A stretch of 64,000 nt of DNA from Thermomicrobium roseum DSM 5159 (lineage in GTDB: Bacteria; Chloroflexota; Chloroflexia; Thermomicrobiales; Thermomicrobiaceae). The notes under the pieces were generated by a model. That model saw nothing but the letters and a program-made list of their open reading frames with translations. It made no database searches and was not told the origin of the DNA. This document shows, piece after piece, positions 7,195 through 14,174 of this stretch. Numbering within the stretch: position 1 is the stretch's first letter; every line of letters starts with the position of its first letter. The stretch is from contig NC_011961.1 in the NCBI RefSeq assembly GCF_000021685.1, positions 310,001 through 374,000 of the forward strand. The letters run 5' to 3'. A program made the position numbers and the translations under genes.

Positions 7195-8807
7195 TCTGTT
7201 CCCCCTTCCCGAGAGTGGAGACGAGCAGTGCCGATCGAGTCACGAAGATCGAGCGCAAAATGGATGTCGGTGATCTGCCGGCTACGGAGATTGCGCTTGA
7301 GAATTTTGCCCGTGGCTGTTTTCGGAAGTTGATCAGTGAACTCGATCGAGCGCGGAATCTCGAAGCCGCCCAGAAATTGGCGACAATGTCGAACAATATC
7401 GCCGGCGAGTTGTTCGGATGGTTGATAACTTGGGTTCAGCGCAATGACGGCATGAACCGTTTCCCCCCACTTGGGATGTGGCAGGCCAATGACGGCTACC
7501 TCGCGGACTGCTGGATGAGAGCGAATGACATCCTCTACTCGAGGGGTGTACACGTTCTCGCCGCCAGAAATGACAAGATCCTTCAGGCGGTCAGTGATGT
7601 AGAGATATCCGTCGGCGTCCAAATAACCAACGTCGCCGGTTCGCAACCAGCCCTCGAAGAAGACGTTGGCTGTCTCCGTCGGGCGCTGCCAGTAGCCTAT
7701 CATGACCTGTGGGCCGAAGACGACGACCTCACCGACTCGATGGGGTGTGTCCTCGAGCGTGCTGTTCACGAGTATGCGCACGGCGGTGTGCGCGACTGGT
7801 TTCCCGCAGGAAAGCAAGAGTTCCGGTGAACTCGTAATGGCGCGACGGTGATCCTGGGGGGTCAGGATCGTGACACACTGGGTGGCTTCCGTCAACCCGT
7901 ACGATTGAGCGAGTTCCGCTTTGAGGCGCTCCCTGGCTTCGATGATGAGCGAGCGTGGCGCTGGAGCAGCTCCGTAGTAAATCGTGCGTTGGTGGTGCGA
8001 TTCTGGAAGGGTTCGGGTACCGAGTGCATCGATGCACGCCTGGATCATCGTTGGCACGAGGACAGTCCATGACACGGGGTAGTGCTGCAGCGCGTGCAGC
8101 GCTCGCTCGGGATCGTAGCGCTCATGGATGATCAGGGTAAGCCCACTGGCCAATGGGGTGAGAGCCGCGGGGACGATGGCAGCATGGAAGAGAGGGGTAA
8201 CGAGGAGTGCTGACGTGCCCGGTACAGGCTGGAGTGTCGTCAGAATCTGGTGCACGTTGGTCAGCAGGTTGGAGTGCGAAAGAAGGGCTCCCCGAAGAGA
8301 GCCGGTGGTCCCGCTGGTGTAAAGCATGAGGACCGGATCGGTCGGACGCGGTGATGCCATTGCCGCCTGGATGGAGTGGATCGGCCCCTGACGCAGTTGG
8401 CTTTGAAGGGTCGGCTCGTCCAGGGAGATGAGTTGTGGGACGCAGTTGCTACGAGCCGACGAGGCGAGGGAGAGTGTCGTGGTATCGCAGAAGAGGAGAG
8501 ACGGTTGTGCGTCATCGAGTACCGTCGCGATCTCGAAAGCGGAGTAACGGGTATTGATGGGAACGAGAATCGCTCCGATCCGAGCCGCAGCAAAAAGCAG
8601 CAAGAGCACCTCAGGACGATTCTGGCTGAGCACGGCGATGCGATCTCCGGGACCAACTCCTAAGGCGTGCAGGAAGTGAGTGAGGCGCAAGACGCCCAAC
8701 TGGGCGTCTTGCGCCGTCCAGACAGCCTGGTGCCACTGGAGGAAGGGCCGCGCGGGATCGCTTTCGGCCGCATGATCGACTATCGAGGAGAGGAGAGTCG
8801 GGTTCAT
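7191..8807 (-). CDS. AMP-dependent acyl-CoA synthetase/ligase (class I adenylate-forming)
   Basis: 538 aa; activates a carboxylic acid as acyl-AMP and transfers it to CoA. Core motifs are all visible: A3 loop YTSGTTGSLRG, A5 YGLTEAT, A7 LRTGDVGYLDADGYLYITDR, A8 KDLVISGGENVYTPRVED, and the A10 lysine in PKTATGKILKR. The start at 8807 is chosen for its GGGGAGG site and for lying just after the binding-protein stop; an upstream in-frame extension runs to 8900. It sits between transporter genes, so a likely substrate is the imported aryl or phenylpropanoid acid, feeding the two enoyl-CoA hydratases. Substrate is inference. Confidence 0.9.
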   Translation of the reverse strand: MNPTLLSSIVDHAAESDPARPFLQWHQAVWTAQDAQLGVLRLTHFLHALGVGPGDRIAVLSQNRPEVLLLLFAAARIGAILVPINTRYSAFEIATVLDDAQPSLLFCDTTTLSLASSARSNCVPQLISLDEPTLQSQLRQGPIHSIQAAMASPRPTDPVLMLYTSGTTGSLRGALLSHSNLLTNVHQILTTLQPVPGTSALLVTPLFHAAIVPAALTPLASGLTLIIHERYDPERALHALQHYPVSWTVLVPTMIQACIDALGTRTLPESHHQRTIYYGAAPAPRSLIIEARERLKAELAQSYGLTEATQCVTILTPQDHRRAITSSPELLLSCGKPVAHTAVRILVNSTLEDTPHRVGEVVVFGPQVMIGYWQRPTETANVFFEGWLRTGDVGYLDADGYLYITDRLKDLVISGGENVYTPRVEDVIRSHPAVREVAVIGLPHPKWGETVHAVIALNPSYQPSEQLAGDIVRHCRQFLGGFEIPRSIEFTDQLPKTATGKILKRNLRSRQITDIHFALDLRDSIGTARLHSREGGTE

Positions 8808-8823
8808 CCAGGCCTCCCCGAAA

Positions 8824-9936
8824 TCACTCTGTCCAGAAGAGCTTGCGTGCTTTCTCTGGATCGAGCCATATGTCAGACTGCAGAAGCACGCCTGATTCAC
8901 GATTGAAGCGCCACTGTGCGAGCAGTGTTTCCTGAAGATCCTTGCCGAGTCCAGCGAGAGGAGTCGTTCGCGACAACGCGACCTTCACGATATCGGGCGG
9001 TAACTGGGTTACCGTGGCGAAAGCCTGGATGACCTTTTCGTCTTGCTTCTTCCACATGTCAGCGACGGTCTGCTGCGCTTCGATGATGTCCTTGGCGAGT
9101 TTCGGGTACTTCTCCAGAAGATCGGGCCGGGCAAGGTAGACGACATGAACTTGCGGATTCGGCGATCCGGATACCTGCTTCCACAGCTCTTGTTGGGTGA
9201 CGAGGATCTTGGCGACTCCACTCTCGGTGAGCCGTGAAGTCGTGGGCTCCCAGATGAGCACGGCATCGACATTCTTGTTGATGATCAGATTGGCGACGTC
9301 GGGCGGTGCAGAAGCCTGAACGAATTGTGTGTCGGTAAAGAGATCCATATTGTACAGTTTACGGACCATTGCATTGATGTCTTGCGTTGTCGTGCCGCCG
9401 GGGACACCCGCGACCTTTCGCCCACGGAGGTCTGGAACACTGCTGATGTCGTTGAGGTCGGCGCGCACGAGAATGGCACCGAGCGTTCCGACTGCAGCGC
9501 TGAAGATCTTGAACTCGACACCTTTTTCGTGCATTTGGGCTGCGATGATGGCGGACATGTCGATGATCTCCGCTTGGCCAGCAGCATAGGCGTTGGCCAG
9601 TGCACTGATCTGGTCGATGCGTGACCACTCGATATTCCAGCCGCGTTCCTTGAGAAGTTTGAGTTCGTCGATCGCTTCGCAGCCTGCCCAGCCGAGTCGG
9701 AGGTAGGCGAAGCGGAGGGTCGGTGGCGGAGCGGGTGTCGGAGTGGGCGCGACCGTCGGTGTCGCGGTGGGAGCGGGCGCTGGCGTCGGAGTGGCCATCG
9801 GCATCGGTGTCGGCGAGGGGGCAGGCGCTGCTGCTTGGGGCGTGGGTGTGGGGTTGCCACCGCCACCACAAGCAGCGAGAAGGTATGACGACACTGTGCC
9901 CAGAAGAGCCGTGCGGACGAATGTACGGCGATTCAT
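8824..9936 (-). CDS. ABC transporter substrate-binding lipoprotein (NMT1/THI5, SsuA/TauA-like)
   Basis: 370-aa secreted binding protein. A Tat-type signal (NRRTFVRTALLG) ends in lipobox LAAC, with the lipidated cysteine at about residue 23. A proline/threonine/alanine-rich spacer (about residues 28-73) tethers the binding domain, which starts LRFAYLRLGW. VPGGTTTQDI and DAVLIWEPTTS are typical of the nitrate/sulfonate/taurine and NMT1-like clan. Strong site GAGAGGAGGAGAC precedes the start. It works with the permease and ATPase of this operon. The ligand is likely a small organic anion, here perhaps aromatic. Confidence 0.9.
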   Translation of the reverse strand: MNRRTFVRTALLGTVSSYLLAACGGGGNPTPTPQAAAPAPSPTPMPMATPTPAPAPTATPTVAPTPTPAPPPTLRFAYLRLGWAGCEAIDELKLLKERGWNIEWSRIDQISALANAYAAGQAEIIDMSAIIAAQMHEKGVEFKIFSAAVGTLGAILVRADLNDISSVPDLRGRKVAGVPGGTTTQDINAMVRKLYNMDLFTDTQFVQASAPPDVANLIINKNVDAVLIWEPTTSRLTESGVAKILVTQQELWKQVSGSPNPQVHVVYLARPDLLEKYPKLAKDIIEAQQTVADMWKKQDEKVIQAFATVTQLPPDIVKVALSRTTPLAGLGKDLQETLLAQWRFNRESGVLLQSDIWLDPEKARKLFWTE

Positions 9937-10017
9937 CTCGGGTCTCCTCCTCTCAGTCTGAGGTAACTTTCCAGCTCGATCGACAGTGCGCGGAAGCCTT
10001 CTTCACTTCGGTATGCA

Positions 10018-10032
10018 TTACAAAGCCGTCAT
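10018..10032 (-). other. Four-codon minigene with strong ribosome binding site between permease and binding-protein genes
   Basis: After the permease stop, the minus strand reads GAGGAGGAGGTGCGTAC followed by ATG ACG GCT TTG TAA. The Shine-Dalgarno is among the strongest in the region but would start only a four-residue peptide. It may be the relic of a deleted gene start or a translation-coupling device before the binding-protein gene about 80 bp downstream. No protein is claimed. Confidence 0.25.
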
Positions 10033-10063
10033 GTACGCACCTCCTCCTCGAACCAGGCATGAT

Positions 10064-10873
10064 TCATCGCCATCGGGTCAGCCACCGCAAAAGGGGAGAG
10101 AAGATGATGTTGTCGACGAGGAGCATCATGGTGATGAGGATGAGCGCCCAGGCGAATACCGCATCGGTACGGAGCGTGTCGCGAGCGAAGTTCATCATGT
10201 ATCCGACTCCGGTGGAAACGCCGAAGATCTCTGCCACGACTGAAACGCGCAAGCCGAGTGCAAAGGCAACGCGCATACCAGCGAAGAGATACGGAATCAC
10301 CGATGGAAAAGTGATGTGCACGAACCGATCGAGTGCCGTGAAGCGGTAAACGGACGCCATTTCCAACAGCCGACGATCGAGGCTATCGATGGCCTCGAAG
10401 ACGTTACTCATGAGGACGGGGATAGTGATCATGAGCGTCGTGAAAATGGGAGCACGGTCGGTGAGCCCGAACCAGATCAGTGCGAGGACGATCCAGACGA
10501 AGACCGATGTTGCGTTGAGAATGGACGAAAGGTCGCGAAGAACGAGTCGAAGGACCGGGCTGGAGCTGGCTACGAGCCCGAGCAGAAGAGCGAGAACAGT
10601 GCCCAAGAGGAATCCTGCGGTGACGCGGTACAGGGTAGCACCGACGTGTGTCCAGACAGTGCCATCGACGAAAAGCGTGACAAGCTGGCGAAAGACCGAG
10701 ACAGGGCTCGGTAGGACGTAGGGACTGGTTCGACTCGCCACGACTAGCCATAAAACAACAAACAGAAGAAGAACCAGGATAGTCGGTGCAAAGCGCCGCA
10801 GGAGGCCGAACCCCGTAAGACTGGACTCTGCTTGCTTCCCGACGAGACGGCGAGTGGATGACCCGATCACCAT
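10064..10873 (-). CDS. ABC transporter permease (SsuC/TauC/NrtB family)
   Basis: 269-aa inner-membrane permease with six predicted helices. The first is about residues 28-48, after a basic N-terminus. The ATPase-contact loop reads EMASVYRFTALDRFVHITFP, with the conserved P and glycine arrangement of BPD_transp_1 permeases. AGGAGGGATCG precedes the ATG. It lies 9 bp after the enoyl-CoA hydratase gene and is followed, after the minigene, by the binding-protein gene. Together with the ATPase it makes one complete importer split by the CoA ligase gene. Confidence 0.9.
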   Translation of the reverse strand: MVIGSSTRRLVGKQAESSLTGFGLLRRFAPTILVLLLFVVLWLVVASRTSPYVLPSPVSVFRQLVTLFVDGTVWTHVGATLYRVTAGFLLGTVLALLLGLVASSSPVLRLVLRDLSSILNATSVFVWIVLALIWFGLTDRAPIFTTLMITIPVLMSNVFEAIDSLDRRLLEMASVYRFTALDRFVHITFPSVIPYLFAGMRVAFALGLRVSVVAEIFGVSTGVGYMMNFARDTLRTDAVFAWALILITMMLLVDNIIFSPLLRWLTRWR

Positions 10874-10882
10874 CGATCCCTC

Positions 10883-11656
10883 CTATGGGCGTTGGGCGGT
10901 TCGGCTTTGCTTCCGTTCCATCCACAAGGCACGAGCACGGGCGACGTCGTCCGAACTGAGGCACTGTTCGAGACGCCAAAGAGAGTCGTGATACGCCGCG
11001 CTGAACGATTGATCGAAAGCGTTCGCCATCAGTTGTTTCCCATGGATGGCTGCGGTGAACGGTACAGCGCGGAGCTTTTGAAGGAGCTTTTCGAGTTCAT
11101 CCTCGAAGGATCGAGCGGGGATGATCCAGTCGATGAGGCCGATCTGGTGCGCGAGGTCGAGCGGAATAGGATCCCCCGTATAGATGTACCGACGTGCGAG
11201 CCCCAGCCCGATCAATCGCGGGAGGCGGTAGGGTGCCATGCCGGGGAAGAGTCCTTCGTTGATCGCCGGGAGTGCGAGCACCGTGTCGTCACTGGCGATA
11301 CGCAAATCACAGGCGATGGCAAGTTGGACTCCTCCTCCCAAGCAATATCCGTGGATCGCCGCGACAACGAGTTTGTTCATCGTTTCGATAAGTCGGAAAG
11401 CTTCTTCCTGAACAGGATAAAATTCGGGCGGCATTCCTTCGGCTGCCATCATGTCGAGATCCAAACCAGAGCAGAAGCTCCGTCCTGCTCCGCGGATGAT
11501 GACGAGACGGAGACGAGCATCGTTGGCCACCGCAAGCAGCGTGTCCCGGAGCGCACTGACGAGTTCGAGATTGAGAGCGTTGAGCTTTTCTGGACGATTG
11601 AGCGTGACGATCGCTGTGTCGTCCAAAGTCTGGAGCGTGACCAGCAGATCACTCAT
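10883..11656 (-). CDS. Enoyl-CoA hydratase/isomerase family protein (second of two)
   Basis: 257 aa, crotonase fold. Oxyanion-hole segments are GRSFCSGLDLD (about residues 60-70) and HGYCLGGGVQLAIACDLRIA. A catalytic-type glutamate lies in ALPAINEGLFPGMAPYRLPR, the position of Glu164 in rat crotonase. Start ATG follows GAGGAGGAGACCG. It would hydrate, isomerise or cleave an enoyl-CoA derived from the acid activated by the neighbouring ligase; a feruloyl-CoA hydratase/lyase-like retro-aldol role is also conceivable. Only 20 bp separate it from the paralogous gene upstream, with which it shares modest similarity. Confidence 0.88.
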   Translation of the reverse strand: MSDLLVTLQTLDDTAIVTLNRPEKLNALNLELVSALRDTLLAVANDARLRLVIIRGAGRSFCSGLDLDMMAAEGMPPEFYPVQEEAFRLIETMNKLVVAAIHGYCLGGGVQLAIACDLRIASDDTVLALPAINEGLFPGMAPYRLPRLIGLGLARRYIYTGDPIPLDLAHQIGLIDWIIPARSFEDELEKLLQKLRAVPFTAAIHGKQLMANAFDQSFSAAYHDSLWRLEQCLSSDDVARARALWMERKQSRTAQRP

Positions 11657-11676
11657 CGGTCTCCTCCTCAGGCTGA

Positions 11677-12393
11677 CTACACTCGGGAGGCAAGGGTTTC
11701 CAGCAAAGCGGCATAGGCGAGGCGGTTCGCCTGGGGTGTGCTCGCACTTTCACTCGAGAGCAGGAAATGCTTCAAGGTGGCCAGAGCGCCAGCATCGATC
11801 TTGGCGAGATCATCAGCTAGTTCTCGGGCGCGCTGGAAGAGTTCGTGGTCGGGTACCACTTCGGTAACCAGAGCGAGCCGACAAGCCTCCGCTGCGCTCA
11901 CTTCCTGCCCAGTCAGAGCGAGCCGGAGAAAGGCGTGCCACGGTAACTTGCGGGAGTAATAGGATGCGACGATGACCGGCGGCACTCCTGCGCGCAGCTC
12001 CGGGAAGGAGAACGTTGCGGTCTCGGCAGCGAGGACCAGATCACAGCGTCCGGCGAGGCTGCAGCCGGCACCCCTTGCGTGCCCTTGAACTGCTGCGATC
12101 GTCACACCCGGAAACCCCATCAAAAGTTCATTGGCGCGCATCACGAGGTAGTACCCCTTCATCCAGGTCTCAGGGGCTGCGCTGTACGATTGGGGCGGTC
12201 GACCGATCGAGAAATGATCCCCCTCTGCGTTCAGGAGGAGGACTGTGCTGCTCACGCGCGAAAGGGCGTCGCACAATTCCCCGAGCAACTCATTGGAAAG
12301 AGCATTATGGGTGTCGGGATCTGCAAGCGTGAGCACGGTGACATTATTCTCTTGCTGAATTCGGATCTTCTGATAGGGAAAATGATTATTCAT
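11677..12393 (-). CDS. Enoyl-CoA hydratase/isomerase family protein (first of two)
   Basis: 238 aa, shorter than the usual 255-265. Recognisable crotonase segments are EGDHFSIGRPP, HARGAGCSLAGRCDLVLA, and FSFPELRAGVPPVIVASYYS. The first oxyanion strand has SIG in place of the common S-G-x-D. The helix after it keeps ELRAG, where the glutamate could act. The ATG overlaps the amidohydrolase stop (ATGA). Divergence from the second copy suggests distinct steps rather than redundancy; 1,2-epoxyphenylacetyl-CoA isomerase-like or cyclohexenoyl-CoA hydratase-like roles cannot be separated by eye. Confidence 0.82.
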   Translation of the reverse strand: MNNHFPYQKIRIQQENNVTVLTLADPDTHNALSNELLGELCDALSRVSSTVLLLNAEGDHFSIGRPPQSYSAAPETWMKGYYLVMRANELLMGFPGVTIAAVQGHARGAGCSLAGRCDLVLAAETATFSFPELRAGVPPVIVASYYSRKLPWHAFLRLALTGQEVSAAEACRLALVTEVVPDHELFQRARELADDLAKIDAGALATLKHFLLSSESASTPQANRLAYAALLETLASRV

Positions 12394-13571
12394 GGGTTAC
12401 TTCCTCTCTCCTTCACGAGCACCTCACGACGTGAGGGGGGTGTATTGCGGCTTCGGCGTGTCCGGATCGCACCATCGATGATGACGGCTGCAATCCCCGG
12501 GATGTCGCCGCGGCGGAGAGCCCCCGCAGCATCAGTGGCGACCGATCCCCATGGAGCATCGATCACGACGAGGTCAGCCGGCCAGCCCGCCGCGATCTTG
12601 CCGGTCGGGAGCCGAAACGCATCGGCATTGTTTCCGGTCGCCCATGACCACACGATCTCTGGCGGGGTGCTCGACAGCGAGGAAAGTTCCGCGATCGACT
12701 TCACCATTCCCAGAGGCATGACTCCCGTGCCTGTCGGTGTATCGGTGGCGACGAGGACGCGGTGCAGGTTGCCTGTCTGGTGAGCGAGTTCGACGATGCG
12801 CAAGGCCGAGCGCAGATTGCCGGCTTGCACAAGCTGGAGAGCCATATCTGTCTGCGTGACGAGTAGCTCGATATCCTCGTCGGGCAACGAGGTCGGACCG
12901 CCATTGATGTGGCCGAGTACGTGTGGCTGAAGAACGACGAGGTGTTCGGCCAGAATGGGCTGCGACCCCGGGATGCTTGCGCCGCCGCAGTGGGACATGA
13001 CGACGAGCCCGGCAGCTTTCGCCCAGCGGACTTGTGGTTCTCCCTCGCGTGGATCGTCGTATGCACCGAAGCCGAACTTCGCGTAGCGGACGCCGGCCGC
13101 AGCGACGTAGTGCAGGTCCTCTTCGGTCAGGAACGGCTCGAGGATGATGCTTCCGGCAAAGACCTTCATGCCGTTCGGCCGAAAATGCTTGAAGCAGTGG
13201 TGCGCAGCGATAGCCAGTCCCATGACAGCGTGTCGATCATGGGGTCGACCCGGCGCGTGAACCTCAGAGGCAGAGACGACTGCGGTGACGCCTCCATGAA
13301 CGTAACTGTCCAGAAAGTCCACGCACTTTTGCCTTGGCGTGTAATCACCGAGAACCACGTGGCAATGCGAATCGATGAGCCCCGGCGCGACAGTCATGCC
13401 GTTGACGTCCACGACTGTCGAGGCCTGTTCGACTTCCGCGGCGAGATCGGAGAACTTTCCGATCTGGGTGATCGTCCCGTCTTCGACGATCACGGTGTCG
13501 CAGTCCGGGAGGAGGGGGTTGTTGATATCTCCAGTAAAAAGGCAACCGATGTTTATCAGTGCGAGCCGCAT
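12390..13571 (-). CDS. Amidohydrolase family protein (imidazolonepropionase-like)
   Basis: 393 aa metal-dependent hydrolase. An N-terminal beta-sandwich segment is followed by the signature GLIDSHCHVVLGD (HxH metal site, about residue 64). A later histidine lies in VVMSHCGG, another in HVLGHINGG, and the terminal metal aspartate in LVATDTPTGTGV. The C-terminus returns to the sandwich (GKIAAGWPADLVVID). AAGGAGAACACTCC precedes the ATG. In this operon it may open a cyclic amide, lactone or imide, or serve a side substrate. The N-terminal GCLFTGDINNPLLPDCDTVI suggests family members annotated as cytosine deaminase or dihydroorotase-like, but no substrate can be fixed. Confidence 0.8.
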   Translation of the reverse strand: MRLALINIGCLFTGDINNPLLPDCDTVIVEDGTITQIGKFSDLAAEVEQASTVVDVNGMTVAPGLIDSHCHVVLGDYTPRQKCVDFLDSYVHGGVTAVVSASEVHAPGRPHDRHAVMGLAIAAHHCFKHFRPNGMKVFAGSIILEPFLTEEDLHYVAAAGVRYAKFGFGAYDDPREGEPQVRWAKAAGLVVMSHCGGASIPGSQPILAEHLVVLQPHVLGHINGGPTSLPDEDIELLVTQTDMALQLVQAGNLRSALRIVELAHQTGNLHRVLVATDTPTGTGVMPLGMVKSIAELSSLSSTPPEIVWSWATGNNADAFRLPTGKIAAGWPADLVVIDAPWGSVATDAAGALRRGDIPGIAAVIIDGAIRTRRSRNTPPSRREVLVKERGSNP

Positions 13572-13583
13572 GGAGTGTTCTCC

Positions 13584-14174
13584 TTACTTCTCTGTAGTCC
13601 GCTGGAGCGCTTCCGCCTTTGACAGCCCGCCGAGGCGATGGAACAACCGACCACGATTAGCGACGGCGACAGCCACGACGATCTCATCGGGAAGCGGCGC
13701 ATCGGGAATACGGACTTCGACCGTGTCGTAGTGACTGCGCACCCAGAGTTCGTCCTTGAAGGCCAATGGGATGTCGATGCTGGTTCCTGGGGCGCCAAGC
13801 TTCGTATTGGAGGGTATCCACGCCTTCCCTCCGCCGATGGCAGTGCGAAATGCGTTCCCAAAGGTGCTCGTGATACAGGCGACGGCGTGCTCCTGCTCAC
13901 CGGCCAAGCCAACGATCGCTGCTTTGCCATAGCTTTCGACAGGTTGGCCGAGTGCTTCGGCCGCTAAACGACCGAGCAATGTGCCGAGTTCCTCAGAAGG
14001 CGTCACCAGGAGGGAAAGGTCATGCGCCAGTGGTTGCCCCGCGTAAGGGTTCTTGATCACAGCACAGCAGACGACTTTCCTCAAATATCCATCAGGATCA
14101 CGTTCCCCGAGTACTGTATGGGTTTCGTCAACCAAGGTATAAAGTTTCCGAATGGGTAAGTGATTGGCGCTCAC
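13584..14174 (-). CDS. AA_synth / DUF1185 family protein
   Basis: 196 aa, resembling the Pfam amino-acid-synthesis family (DUF1185), whose members occur beside amidohydrolases and hydantoin or aromatic-acid genes but lack an established biochemistry. Features are an N-terminal strand IRKLYTLVDETHTVLGE, KVVCCAVIKNPYAGQ, an AAIVGLAGEQEHAVACITS core, and IGGGKAWIPSNTKLGAPGT. Start is GTG at 14174, overlapping the stop of the molybdopterin subunit (GTGA), with AAAGGAGAGAAGA upstream. No membrane segment. Function unknown; conserved glycine/asparagine loops suggest an enzyme. Confidence 0.7.
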   Translation of the reverse strand: MSANHLPIRKLYTLVDETHTVLGERDPDGYLRKVVCCAVIKNPYAGQPLAHDLSLLVTPSEELGTLLGRLAAEALGQPVESYGKAAIVGLAGEQEHAVACITSTFGNAFRTAIGGGKAWIPSNTKLGAPGTSIDIPLAFKDELWVRSHYDTVEVRIPDAPLPDEIVVAVAVANRGRLFHRLGGLSKAEALQRTTEK

